Shown here: positions 27,633 through 35,969 of the stretch, piece by piece
How the letters are laid out: every line of letters begins with the position of its first letter
Numbering within the stretch: the stretch's first letter is position 1
From: Azoarcus sp. KH32C
Lineage (GTDB): Bacteria; Pseudomonadota; Gammaproteobacteria; Burkholderiales; Rhodocyclaceae
Assembly (NCBI RefSeq): GCF_000349945.1
Contig: NC_020516.1
Span: forward strand, 2,170,001 to 2,234,000
DNA: 64,000 nucleotides
Direction of reading: 5' to 3'
Position numbers and translations under genes: made by a program
Notes under the pieces: model-generated
Database searches by the model: none
What the model was told of the DNA's origin: nothing
Seen by the model: only the letters and a program-made list of their open reading frames with translations

Positions 27633-28469
27633 ATGGCACTGCCGAATCTTGCTGGCAAGCGGGTTCTCGTTACCGGCGCGTCGTCGGGAATCGGTCTGGA
27701 AACGACGTTGGCCTTCGCGCGCCGCGGCGCCAGCCTGTTGCTCGTTGATGTCAATGCTGCCGGCCTCGATACGGCAGCGCAGGCGGTGCGCGCGCTCGGC
27801 GCCGAATGCCGGACCTGGGTCGTCGACGTCGCCGACGAGGCGGCGATGACGGCGCTGGCGGACGAGGTGCATGCGCTCGGCGGCCCGCTCGACGTGCTGG
27901 TGAACAACGCCGGCATCGGCTACATCGGACCCTTCGTCGCGACGCCGAGCGAAGCCTGGCATCGCGTCTTCGGCGTCAACGTGATGGGCGTCGTGCATGG
28001 CTGCGCCGCGTTCCTGCCCCGCATGCTGCAAGCCGGTGGCCCGCGCCACGTGGTGAACGTCGCCTCGGCGGCCGGCCTCGCGCCGGTCTGCAACATGAGC
28101 GTCTATGCGGCATCGAAGCACGCCGTCGTCGGGCTCAGCGACAGCCTGGCGATGGAACTGGCGACCTCGCAAGTGTCGGTCAGCGTGGTCTGTCCGGGCA
28201 TCATCAATACGCCGATCACCCACGTTTCGGAGCGTTCGGTGTCGAAGGCGGTCTCGGCCGAACAGATCGCCCGTCTGCAGAAGTTCTACCGGGAAAAGGG
28301 GGCGCCACCGCGGCTCGTCGGCGAAGCCATCGTTGACGCCGTGCGCAGCGGGCGCGGCATCGTTCTCGTAGGTCCCATTGCGCGCCTGATCTACAACCTG
28401 CGCCGCCTCTCGCGGGGCCTACTGCTCAAGGTGCTGATCGCGGACTCGAAAAAGACGGGCTGGATATGA
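27633..28469 (+). CDS. short-chain dehydrogenase/reductase (SDR B)
   Basis: A 278-residue classical SDR. It has TGASSGIGL for cofactor binding, an Asp after strand 2 (LLLVDVNA) suggesting NAD preference, NNAGIGY, and the catalytic YAASK. The C-terminal extension is basic and hydrophobic (VGPIARLIYNLRRLSRGLLL) and may associate with the membrane, as in SDRs acting on lipophilic alcohols. The ATG follows CAGGGAG. Its stop overlaps the ATG of the alpha/beta hydrolase (ATGA). The likely role is oxidation of an alcohol released by the sulfatase or hydrolase; substrate unknown. Confidence 0.85.
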   Translation: MALPNLAGKRVLVTGASSGIGLETTLAFARRGASLLLVDVNAAGLDTAAQAVRALGAECRTWVVDVADEAAMTALADEVHALGGPLDVLVNNAGIGYIGPFVATPSEAWHRVFGVNVMGVVHGCAAFLPRMLQAGGPRHVVNVASAAGLAPVCNMSVYAASKHAVVGLSDSLAMELATSQVSVSVVCPGIINTPITHVSERSVSKAVSAEQIARLQKFYREKGAPPRLVGEAIVDAVRSGRGIVLVGPIARLIYNLRRLSRGLLLKVLIADSKKTGWI

Positions 28470-29341
28470 GCACGTCGGTCGCGGGCGTCGCCGCGCGCCC
28501 CCCCATGCGTGAAGGAACGAGGATGGAATTCCAAAGCAGACGCCTGCAGGTCAACGGCATTTCCATGAGCGTCGTGGTCGCCGGCAACGGCCCGGACGTC
28601 TTGTTGCTGCACGGCTTCCCGGACACGCACGCGGTCTGGCGGAAGCAGATTCCCGCGCTGGTCGAAGCCGGCTATCGCGTCATCGCGCCGGACCTGCGCG
28701 GCTGCGGCGAGACCGAGGCGCCGCGCGGCGTCGCCTCCTACCGCCTCGACCATCTGGTCGGCGACGTCGTCGCGCTGCTCGACGCGCTCGGCATCGACAA
28801 GGTGCGCCTCGTGGCGCACGACTGGGGGGCCGTCATCGGCTGGCAGGTCGTTCTCCTCCATCCGCGGCGCATCGACCGCTACGTCGCGCTTTCCGTCGGT
28901 CATCCGGCTGCCTATGCGAGCGGCGGGCTGATGCAGAAGATCCGCGGCTATTACGTGGTCTTCTTCCAGTTGCGCGGCCTCGCCGAGTTCATGCTCCGCC
29001 TCGGCGACTGGGCGCTGTTCCGCCTCGTCACCGGCTACCCCGCCGAGATGCCGCACTGGCGCATGGCGCTGCAGCGGCCGGGGCGGCTGACGGCAGGGAT
29101 CAACTACTACCGCGCCAACCTGACGAAGCTGTTGCTGCCGAGGCGCTGGGGCGACGCGACGGTGCCGGTGGTCGGCATCTGGAGCAGCGGCGACCGTTTT
29201 CTGGTCGAGCAGCAGATGACCGCGGCAGCGCAGTACTGCAAGGCCGGCTGGCGCTATATACGCGTTGAACAGGCCAATCACTGGCTGCAGCTGGATGCGC
29301 CCGAAACCATCAATCCGCTGCTGCTCGACGCCTTGCGCTGA
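28466..29341 (+). CDS. alpha/beta hydrolase (epoxide hydrolase/dehalogenase-like)
   Basis: A 291-residue alpha/beta-hydrolase. It has the oxyanion motif LLLHGFPDTH, a nucleophile elbow VAHDWGAV with Asp119 as nucleophile, and the catalytic His in EQANHWLQLD. An Asp nucleophile points to the epoxide hydrolase/haloalkane dehalogenase group rather than serine esterases. The start overlaps the SDR stop (ATGA); an alternative ATG at 28523, preceded by GAAGGAACGAGG, would remove 19 residues and may be the real one. It is co-transcribed with the SDR and DUF1330-like genes. Ring or ester opening of a lipophilic substrate is possible but unproven. Confidence 0.83.
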   Translation: MSTSVAGVAARPPMREGTRMEFQSRRLQVNGISMSVVVAGNGPDVLLLHGFPDTHAVWRKQIPALVEAGYRVIAPDLRGCGETEAPRGVASYRLDHLVGDVVALLDALGIDKVRLVAHDWGAVIGWQVVLLHPRRIDRYVALSVGHPAAYASGGLMQKIRGYYVVFFQLRGLAEFMLRLGDWALFRLVTGYPAEMPHWRMALQRPGRLTAGINYYRANLTKLLLPRRWGDATVPVVGIWSSGDRFLVEQQMTAAAQYCKAGWRYIRVEQANHWLQLDAPETINPLLLDALR

Positions 29342-29368
29342 AGCCGGATCTCACAACCAGGGAAGAAT

Positions 29369-30043
29369 ATGAGCAAATCTCGTTTCCAGATCTATTTGGG
29401 GCTCGCCTTCGCGCTGATCTTCGCCGCCTTCTGGGCGTGGCAGTCGCCCGGCAGCGTGCGCGGCGCGCTGACGCCGGCGGAAGTCGACCGCTACCTGTCG
29501 GCCGTCGAAAAACTCGCCTTCCCGCCGGAGGAAAAGCCGGAGGTGATGAAGCGCCTGCGCGCCTGGGCGCTGGCCGACGACGGCAAGCCCTTCTACATGC
29601 TGAACCTGATGCGCTACCACGAGCAGGTGCGCCGCTTCGCAGGTGCGATCGACTTCGCCGGCACGCCGCAGGAAGCCAATCGGCGCTACGAGGAGGCGGC
29701 CATTCCGCTGCTCGCCGATTCGGGCAGCTACCCGGTATTCGCCAGCGAGACGCGCGAGAAGAACCTGTTCGAGCACCAGCCGGCGCTCGACGACTGGGAG
29801 CGCGTCCTCGTCATGCGCTACACCAGCCGCCGCGCGTTCCTCGACCTGCTGACGCATCCTGACTACGCCAAGGTGGTCGCGTACAAGTTCATGGCGCTGC
29901 AGGTCCTGCTGCTGCCGATGCCGGGCGACCTGGTCGTCCCCGACCTGCGCTGGCCGGTCGGCAGCGCCCTGCTGGCGATCTTCCTCTCCGTCGGCTGGTG
30001 GCGCGCAGCGCGCCGCAATCGACCTGCCGGAACGCCCGGATAA
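29369..30043 (+). CDS. membrane-anchored DUF1330-like protein
   Basis: A 224-residue protein. One N-terminal helix (YLGLAFALIFAAFWAW) anchors a central ~140-residue domain, and a second helix lies near the C-terminus (VGSALLAIFLSVGWW). The central part (FYMLNLMRYHEQ, RRYEEAAIPLLADSG, WERVLVMRYTSRRAFLDLL) resembles the dimeric alpha/beta-barrel DUF1330 family, whose functions are poorly known. It lies 27 bp after the hydrolase with GGAAG upstream, in the same operon. I infer a small-molecule binding or accessory role; no catalytic residues are evident. Confidence 0.68.
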   Translation: MSKSRFQIYLGLAFALIFAAFWAWQSPGSVRGALTPAEVDRYLSAVEKLAFPPEEKPEVMKRLRAWALADDGKPFYMLNLMRYHEQVRRFAGAIDFAGTPQEANRRYEEAAIPLLADSGSYPVFASETREKNLFEHQPALDDWERVLVMRYTSRRAFLDLLTHPDYAKVVAYKFMALQVLLLPMPGDLVVPDLRWPVGSALLAIFLSVGWWRAARRNRPAGTPG

Positions 30044-30051
30044 CAGGAGTG

Positions 30052-30074
30052 GCACGCCGCCGCAGGCGGCGTGC
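30052..30074. repeat. perfect intergenic hairpin
   Basis: GCACGCCGCC - GCA - GGCGGCGTGC: a 10-bp perfect stem between the DUF1330-like and ThDP genes, without a T-run. It could stabilise the upstream mRNA or attenuate read-through. Confidence 0.5.
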
Positions 30075-30106
30075 GAAGTGACAGTCAACACAATCAAGGA
30101 GACATC

Positions 30107-31801
30107 ATGAGTGAAATGAGCGGCGGCGAACTGATCGCCCGTTGTCTTGCCAACGAAGGCATCAAGTACCTGATCGGTCTGCCCTGTCCGGACGTTGATC
30201 CCCTGCTGGCGAAACTGGAAGAGTTCGGCATTCGCCTGATCCCCGTCCGCCACGAGGCGGCGGCCCTGCATATGGCCGAAGGCCTATACAAGACGACCGG
30301 CCAGGTGGCCGCGGTGTTCGGCAACCCCGGACCGGGCTCGGCCAACCTGCTCCCGGGCATCCTGACGGCGATGCACGAAGGCGTGCCGGTGCTGGTGATC
30401 ACGGCCCAGCATCGTCCCGCGATCGTCAATCCATCGCTGCCGACCACCTTTCAGGGGCAGGACCAGCTCGACATCTTCCGACCGACGGTCAAGTGGGGCG
30501 GCTCGGTGTCGATCTGGGAGCGCGTTCCCGAGCTGTTCCGCGCCGCCTTCCGCGAAATGTGGAACGGCCGCCCTGGCCCGGTGCACCTCGATATTCACAA
30601 CACCGTCGTCTATGGTAAGGGCGACCCCGCCAAGGCGCCGATCTTCCCGTCGGCGATGGCGCGCGCTGGCGCGCCACAGGCTTCGCAGCGCCAGATTGTG
30701 GAGGCGGTCGACCTGCTCGCCAGCGCCAAGCGGCCGCTGCTCATCGCTGGCGCTGGCGTCGACCGCGCCGGCGCCGCAGAACAGCTGCGGGAGATTTGCG
30801 AGGCGCTCAATTGCCCGGTGATCACGACGATGTCCGGCCGTTCGGCGTTTCCGATCAACCATCCGAACCACCTGCCGATGTACCTGTCGGATCCGGCCAA
30901 GGCCGAGGCGGACGTCGTCCTCGTCGCCGGCTCCCGCTTGGGTAACCTCGATCTGCCGTTCGACAAGTACTGGGGCGATCCGCTGGCGAAGAAGCTGATC
31001 CATATCGACGTCGACCCGCGCAACATCGCGGTGTCGCGGCCGGTCGCGCTCGGCATCGTCGCCGAAGTCGGCGACGCGCTGACTGGAATCGCCGCCGAGC
31101 TCAAGCGGCGCGAACCGAAGCGTGCCGACGGCAGCGACCTCGCGCGTTACCGCGCAGCCGTTGCCGGCGCGCAGCAGGCCTTTGGCAAATTGGTCACCGA
31201 ATGGCCCGGCCCCGACATTCATCCGGCGCAGGCGATGCTCGCCATCGGCGAGATCTTCGGCGGCGACGCCTGCTACGCCGTCGACGGCGGGATGACCTCG
31301 CTCTGGGGCCATTCCTTCCTGCCCGCGACGAAGCCGCGTTCGTACATGACCATCCTCGAGTTCGGTATGCTCGGCGTCGGCATTCCCGCCGCCTTCGGCG
31401 CCAAGCTCGGCGACCCGTCGCGCGAGGTGGTCTGCGTCACCGGCGACGGCGCCGCCGGCTTCAACATCATGGAGATGGAGTCGGCCGTGCGCGAGGGGCT
31501 GAAGCTCACCACCATCGTCCTCGCCGAAGGCTCGTGGACGCTGGAGGAACCGAACCAGCTGGCGCTCTACGGCAAGACCTTCGGCTGCGACATGGGCACG
31601 GTGCGCTGGGACAAGGTTGCCGAAGGCCTCGGCTGCCACGGCGAATACGTCGAGCGCCTGGAGGATCTGCCGGCAGCGCTGGCTCGTGCCAAGGCGTCCC
31701 CGGCCCCGGCGCTGGTCTGCATCCGCACCAGCCGCGACGGCAATCGCAACATGCCGGCCGAACTGATGCAGAAGTTCACCGAGGTCTATTACGGCACCTG
31801 A
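30107..31801 (+). CDS. thiamine diphosphate-dependent enzyme (acetolactate synthase-like)
   Basis: A 564-residue ThDP enzyme with the three expected domains. The N-terminal PYR domain carries the cofactor-activating Glu50 (VRHEAAALHMAEG), a central Rossmann domain follows, and the C-terminal PP domain has GDGAAGFNIMEME. In most relatives the ThDP motif ends in NN (L-N-N-G); here the equivalent reads VLAEGSW, so the usual metal-ligand Asn appears to be Glu. The enzyme may therefore be a divergent lyase or carboligase. Family members decarboxylate 2-keto acids or cleave diketones. AAGGAG precedes the ATG. It is the last gene of the SDR-hydrolase group and is followed by two tandem stem-loops. 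Confidence 0.8.
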   Translation: MSEMSGGELIARCLANEGIKYLIGLPCPDVDPLLAKLEEFGIRLIPVRHEAAALHMAEGLYKTTGQVAAVFGNPGPGSANLLPGILTAMHEGVPVLVITAQHRPAIVNPSLPTTFQGQDQLDIFRPTVKWGGSVSIWERVPELFRAAFREMWNGRPGPVHLDIHNTVVYGKGDPAKAPIFPSAMARAGAPQASQRQIVEAVDLLASAKRPLLIAGAGVDRAGAAEQLREICEALNCPVITTMSGRSAFPINHPNHLPMYLSDPAKAEADVVLVAGSRLGNLDLPFDKYWGDPLAKKLIHIDVDPRNIAVSRPVALGIVAEVGDALTGIAAELKRREPKRADGSDLARYRAAVAGAQQAFGKLVTEWPGPDIHPAQAMLAIGEIFGGDACYAVDGGMTSLWGHSFLPATKPRSYMTILEFGMLGVGIPAAFGAKLGDPSREVVCVTGDGAAGFNIMEMESAVREGLKLTTIVLAEGSWTLEEPNQLALYGKTFGCDMGTVRWDKVAEGLGCHGEYVERLEDLPAALARAKASPAPALVCIRTSRDGNRNMPAELMQKFTEVYYGT

Positions 31802-31848
31802 GGCCGGGTCGGTCTCTGGCTGAACATCGCTCGCCATCCCTGAGCGCC

Positions 31849-31911
31849 GGAGGAGCGTTCTTTACCCGCTCCTCCTTCGGAACGGAGCCTGTGTTGCGAC
31901 AGGCTCCGTTC
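31849..31911 (+). terminator. two tandem stem-loops after the ThDP gene
   Basis: First stem: GGAGGAGCG / CGCTCCTCC (31849-31875, 9 bp). Second stem: GAACGGAGCCTGT / ACAGGCTCCGTTC (31880-31911, perfect 13 bp, loop GTTGCG), followed by TCGTTATT. Strong structural terminators. Confidence 0.7.
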
Positions 31912-31944
31912 TCGTTATTGGCTTCTCATCTCGCTCAACCCGCC

Positions 31945-32424
31945 ATGCTCAGACTGTTTGTCATCGCCTGCGTTGGTTGCCGGTCGCTCTTCGTTCAAGC
32001 CGAAGATGCAGAGATTGCTGATCTGTTCAGCAAAGCGGGCGTCACCGGAACGCTGCTGATCGAATCGGCCAAGACGGGACAGCGTTTTGTGCACAACGAT
32101 TCCCGTGCGCAGCAAGCATTTGTCGCTGCTTCTACCTTCAAGGTGTTCAACACCCTGATCGCCCTTGAAGAGGGCGTCATAGAGGGGGCCAACGTGCCAA
32201 TCCAGTGGGATGGAACTCGTTACGACATGCCTGAATGGAACGACGACCAAACCCTCGGCAGCGCATTCAAGCTCAGTTGCGTGTGGTGCTATCAGGAGTT
32301 GGCTCGGCGGGTGGGGGCGGTGAAATACCCTGCCTATCTTCGTCAAGCGAAATATGGGAAGCTGCGCGAATCGTTTGAAGGCACGCAGTTTTGGCTGAAC
32401 GGCCCGCTGTCGATCACGCGGTAG
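31945..32424 (+). pseudogene. truncated class D (OXA-like) beta-lactamase
   Basis: 159 residues from ATG 31945. After a possible signal peptide it shows the catalytic S63-T-F-K66, then S111-C-V and a YGK where class D enzymes have YGN. The frame stops shortly after FWLNGPLSITR. A complete class D enzyme is ~250-270 residues and needs a downstream K-T/S-G motif; none is found in any frame before the DUF1254 gene, so the C-terminal third is lost. It therefore should not hydrolyse beta-lactams. Base composition looks less GC-rich than the neighbours, which suggests separate origin. The following 32425-32558 holds nothing recognisable. Confidence 0.75.
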
Positions 32425-32558
32425 CGGATGCCCCGTTCGTCGTCGACGCCGGTGACTTGTTCGACGACCCGTCCTAAGCTTCCCCGCGCCGTTCCGGTTC
32501 AGCGGCGGCGCGTTCGCGCCGTCCGCTGGAACCGCTCGTTAGCTGGTCCTTCTCAAGC

Positions 32559-34073
32559 TCATTTCACCGGTTCGATCTCCCCCGGCCGCCACGTCTTGTC
32601 GAACCACGGCTGGAGTGGGCCGTAGAGGCGGAGTAAGGTGTTCCAGCCCTTGCCGGGAACAGTCTGAATCCAGTTGTTCTCCTTGCCGGCCGGGGCCTTG
32701 GGGCCGAAGTAGATGTCTACCGAACCGTCCGGGTTCACCTGAAAATTCGGGTTCTGGCTGGTAGCGGCCGGCCAGCGCTGGTCGGTCTGGAGCATCGAGC
32801 GGGTCTGGTTGTCGTAAAGGATGACCGACCAGAAATCTTTGACCGGGATGTTTGGCGGCAGGTGTAGCTTGTAGTTCTTGCTGCCATCGAGCGGTTGGCC
32901 TTTGGAATCGACGAAAGCCGCCATGTATTGTGAGCCCATGCCGATGACCTTGGAGTCCATGGCCGGGGTCACACCGGTAGCATAGAAGAAGAAGGCTGAG
33001 TAGGCGTCGAGCACGCGCGCGCCGTTCTCTTCGAACTTATAGCCGCCATGGAAGCCGGAGCGCCAAGCGCTATTCGGGTAGTAGTAGCTCTCCTTGATCC
33101 GGAGGCGGGAGTTGATGGCGCGGGCCGTCGCGTCGCCGACCAGTGCGGCCTCCGCGAGAACCTTCTTCATCCGCGCGTCGGGCGCAAACGGCTTGCCTTT
33201 CCGGATACCGACCGAGTGCCAGAAGCCGAGGGTGACCGGATCCACCGCGTCGGTCGGCTCCTCCTGCACCACTTGGTTGAGGTACTCCCAGAAGGTGTAA
33301 TCAGCCGGCGCCAGCGTGCTGAAATCTTTCCCGGAAACGTGGACGAAGTTCATCTTCGGCGGATTGGCTGCGTCCTCGAGGGGATAGATGCGGGTGTGTT
33401 TCTCCACTGCATCGACGCCGGGTTTCGGGTCGCCGTTGACGAGGAACGAGCGCCAGGGCGCCCACACCGAGTAGGTGGTGCAGCGAACGACGTGATAGCC
33501 GGCCGGCACCTGGCCGTCGTAGCCGGGAGGAAGCAGGAGATACTTGCCGCCCTGGCCCTTGTCCGGTCCGGTGAATCCGACATCCGTGACGAAGTGAAAC
33601 CACATGTCGTTGATCAGGCCAAGCACCTTGGGCGGCACTTCCATCACCAGTGGTCCTTTGCGGAGATCGAGCCAGAACCAAGTGTAGGGGGTGTTGTTGT
33701 TTGGGGTGAGGAACAACGACTTCGAGTCCATCCTGTCCTCGAAGATGGGGATCGTTTGGTTGATGGGCCCCAACTCGGCGATCCCCTTGCGGTTTGCCAA
33801 CTGGCTGACCGGCGCCAAACCTAGCAAATACGCCTGAACCGCGCGCTGGAAATCAAGGTTATCGTAGAGCTTATCGACGGCGTCGTCGTCGGGGAAGCCG
33901 TCGAAGAAGCGGAGCGTGCCGAGGCGGGTGTTTACCTCATCAGGAATGGCGATGCCTGGCGGGATCTCCGTGGTCATCTTCATCTTGGGTGCGGTCTGCG
34001 CCTGTGCGGTAGAAGCAGCGACCGCGAAAACCAGCACGCTGGCAAGAAGGTGTTTCATGCTCTTTATTTTCAT
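32559..34073 (-). CDS. DUF1254/DUF1214 exported protein
   Basis: A 504-residue protein with a signal peptide (LLASVLVFAVAASTAQAQT). The N-terminal half matches DUF1254 (VNTRLGTLRFFDGFPDDDAV, IFEDRMDSKSLFLTPNNNTP). The C-terminal third matches DUF1214 (LPPNIPVKDFWSVILYDNQT, IYFGPKAPAGKENNWIQTVP). This two-domain family is widespread in proteobacteria and its biochemical function is not established. The GAGG at 6 nt supports ATG 34073; a second ATG lies five codons later. It faces the beta-lactamase remnant and is downstream of the alcohol dehydrogenase on the same strand. Confidence 0.85.
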   Translation of the reverse strand: MKIKSMKHLLASVLVFAVAASTAQAQTAPKMKMTTEIPPGIAIPDEVNTRLGTLRFFDGFPDDDAVDKLYDNLDFQRAVQAYLLGLAPVSQLANRKGIAELGPINQTIPIFEDRMDSKSLFLTPNNNTPYTWFWLDLRKGPLVMEVPPKVLGLINDMWFHFVTDVGFTGPDKGQGGKYLLLPPGYDGQVPAGYHVVRCTTYSVWAPWRSFLVNGDPKPGVDAVEKHTRIYPLEDAANPPKMNFVHVSGKDFSTLAPADYTFWEYLNQVVQEEPTDAVDPVTLGFWHSVGIRKGKPFAPDARMKKVLAEAALVGDATARAINSRLRIKESYYYPNSAWRSGFHGGYKFEENGARVLDAYSAFFFYATGVTPAMDSKVIGMGSQYMAAFVDSKGQPLDGSKNYKLHLPPNIPVKDFWSVILYDNQTRSMLQTDQRWPAATSQNPNFQVNPDGSVDIYFGPKAPAGKENNWIQTVPGKGWNTLLRLYGPLQPWFDKTWRPGEIEPVK

Positions 34074-34176
34074 TGGTACCTCGATTTCGTTTCGAGTGCG
34101 TCGCTGTGCGACCTCCTCACAGGCGTTCTGAGCCGCAGCCGTCGGGGTTCGGGAAACCGTCGCGGCAGTGCTGGAC

Positions 34177-34353
34177 CTAGTCGAAAGCGATCCTGCGGCG
34201 CATTGCGTTTTCCTCGGTCAGCACACCCCACGCGGGCTGCGGCGGTGCGGCGATACGGACCTTGCCGACAACCTGCCGGTCGTCGGCCGGCCGGCGCGGG
34301 TCGTTCGGCCGCAGCGCGAAGCCCCGTTCCCGGTCGGGCTTGCCCGGCCCCAT
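34177..34353 (-). CDS. possible 58-residue ORF in the 34.07-34.43 kb gap
   Basis: The gap between DUF1254 and the alcohol dehydrogenase (34074-34434) contains a minus-strand ORF starting MGPGKPDRERGFALRPNDP. It directly follows, as TGA-ATG, another short open stretch that begins just after the alcohol dehydrogenase stop. The composition is charged and proline-rich and matches no family I know. It could be spurious in such GC-rich DNA. Nothing else is visible in this gap. Confidence 0.2.
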   Translation of the reverse strand: MGPGKPDRERGFALRPNDPRRPADDRQVVGKVRIAAPPQPAWGVLTEENAMRRRIAFD

Positions 34354-34434
34354 TCACGGCAGTTCGATGGAAAAGCCGAGCGACGCGTCGCACGACTTCT
34401 GCGAGCACGTCGCCGCCCCCGAGCACGGCACGCC

Positions 34435-35454
34435 TCAAGGCGTGACTACGACCTTGCAGTGGTCGTTCGGTTTGCGCAGCACTTCGAATGTCGCCGGCAG
34501 TTCGTCGAGGCCGATCGTCGCGGTGACCATCGGCGCGTTCGTGATCCGGCCGTTGCCCAGCATCTGCAGCACAAAGCCGAAATCCGCCGGCTCGTAGCCG
34601 AGCGTGAAGGTCATGCGCAGGCGCTTCATCGCCGCCGACAACACGGTGAAGCTCTCGTTTTCCATGCCGGTGCCGACGAGCACGAGGTGCGTGCCGATCG
34701 GGGCCATCGCGATCAGACGGGCGATCATCGGTCGGCCGACGCATTCGAAGATGACGGAAGGCTTGCGCCCGGTCTGCCGCTCGTATTCCGCGACCGGGTC
34801 GGCGCAGGCGCCCGCGTCGATGACGACGTCGGCGCCAACCTGCCGCGCGCGTTCCATCCGCGCCGGCACCATTTCGCTGACGCCGACGCAACCGGCGCCG
34901 AAGAACTTCGCCCACTTGGCGATCGACAGGCCGATGATGCCGGCGCCGACGATCATGACGTCGGCGCCGTCCGGAACCTGCGCCGTCTTCCAGGCGCCGA
35001 GGCCGACAGCGAGCGGCTCGACGGTGGCGGCGTCGACGGAGCCGAGGCCGTCAGGAATCTTGAACGCCAGCGCCGCGAGGCAGCTCGCGTATTCGGCGTA
35101 CGCCCCCGGCAGGCGCGGGTCGAATCCTTGCAGCATCGGATCGCTGCACTGCATGTACTGCGCGCTGCGGCACGCGGCGCAGGCGCCGCACGGCCGGACC
35201 GGGATGGCGATCATGCGGTCGCCGGGCAGCCAGCCCTCGACGCCGGGGCCGACCTCGGCGACAACGCCGGAGTATTCGTGGCCGAGGACATTGCCGACCT
35301 GCAGCATCCCGGGGACTTCGGCGGCATGGAGGTCGGAGGCGCAGACGCCGCACGCGGCGACCTTGAAGACCAGTTCGCCGGGGCCGGCGACCGGGCGCGG
35401 TGCATCGGCGAGCTTGAGGGGCGAGCCGACGTCGGTGAATTGCACGACCTTCAT
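34435..35454 (-). CDS. zinc-dependent medium-chain alcohol dehydrogenase
   Basis: A 339-residue MDR-family dehydrogenase. Catalytic-zinc ligands are in CGVCASDLH (Cys38) and GHE (His59-Glu60). The structural zinc lobe is CGACAACRSAQYMQC, and the Rossmann motif VGAGIIGLS follows. It would oxidise an alcohol to an aldehyde or ketone with NAD(P). AAGGAGACTCTAAAG precedes the ATG at 35454; the longer upstream frame has no support. It diverges from the aldehyde dehydrogenase at 35970, and together they make an alcohol-to-acid pair feeding the ligases. Confidence 0.88.
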   Translation of the reverse strand: MKVVQFTDVGSPLKLADAPRPVAGPGELVFKVAACGVCASDLHAAEVPGMLQVGNVLGHEYSGVVAEVGPGVEGWLPGDRMIAIPVRPCGACAACRSAQYMQCSDPMLQGFDPRLPGAYAEYASCLAALAFKIPDGLGSVDAATVEPLAVGLGAWKTAQVPDGADVMIVGAGIIGLSIAKWAKFFGAGCVGVSEMVPARMERARQVGADVVIDAGACADPVAEYERQTGRKPSVIFECVGRPMIARLIAMAPIGTHLVLVGTGMENESFTVLSAAMKRLRMTFTLGYEPADFGFVLQMLGNGRITNAPMVTATIGLDELPATFEVLRKPNDHCKVVVTP

Positions 35455-35568
35455 CTTTAGAGTCTCCTTGAAAAGATACATGCGATCTGCCGCCGGCCTG
35501 CGTTCTTGCGTGCGCGATAGGAGTCCGGCGATTGTGCATCCAAGCTTGGCAGTGACGGCCGGCGTTGT

Positions 35569-35588
35569 CCCCCCTCGCCGCTGGTGGG
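35569..35588 (-). promoter_or_regulatory. imperfect G/C palindrome upstream of the alcohol dehydrogenase
   Basis: On the minus strand: CCCACCAGCGGCGAGGGGGG, one weaker arm. No convincing -10 hexamer follows at the usual distance. It lies 114 bp upstream of the start. Confidence 0.3.
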
Positions 35589-35612
35589 TCGGCCGGGCGG
35601 ATTGTGGGGGCG

Positions 35613-35843
35613 TTATGGCAAACCCAGCGTCCACTGCGGCATGAACAGCGTGAATCGCGTGTCGCAGATCAGTGGGGCGCCGGCGCCGGTGGCGATGATG
35701 GCGGCAAGGGGCTGTCGAGGGCGGCGGGGTTTCATCGGGGCAGGCGTGCGGATGATTCTCGCCGGCTGCTCCTTCTCGGCCAGACCCATTCCGAACTCCG
35801 TCTGTCGCTCAAGATCGTCAGCAGCAATCGTCGGTACCCCCCT
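35613..35843 (-). other. open frame in the ADH-ALDH intergenic region
   Basis: A minus-strand frame of ~77 residues (MRGVPTIAADDLERQTEFGM, ending MPQWTLGLP) occupies much of the 35455-35969 gap. It overlaps the ALDH promoter palindrome and has no recognisable family or good ribosome site. I list it only to say what the gap holds; it may be a decayed gene or chance. Confidence 0.2.
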
Positions 35844-35884
35844 CATCGAGAGTGGGCGTTGTAGCAGCAAATGATGCGTACCAT
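35837..35884 (+). promoter_or_regulatory. G/C-palindrome promoter for the aldehyde dehydrogenase
   Basis: C6 - TCATCGAGAGT - G3 (35837-35856) is followed after 22 nt by TACCAT (35879-35884), as at ligase 2. The start codon is 86 bp downstream. Confidence 0.45.
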
Positions 35885-35969
35885 CGAATCCGCCAACGTT
35901 CAAGAATGGAGCCGTTCGACGCACAGGCGTGTCGCCATGGTCGTCGGCCATTTGCAGTCAGGAGAAAAC

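Noticed and set aside
31880..31911. Long perfect palindrome next to the beta-lactamase remnant, considered as an integron attC site
   Set aside because: Core-site sequences of the GTTRRRY/RYYYAAC kind are not present in the right places, and there is no integrase. A transcription terminator after the ThDP gene explains it better.
34168..35460. 430-codon plus-strand frame opposite the alcohol dehydrogenase
   Set aside because: Shadow frame; the minus strand has all zinc-binding and cofactor motifs of a medium-chain dehydrogenase.
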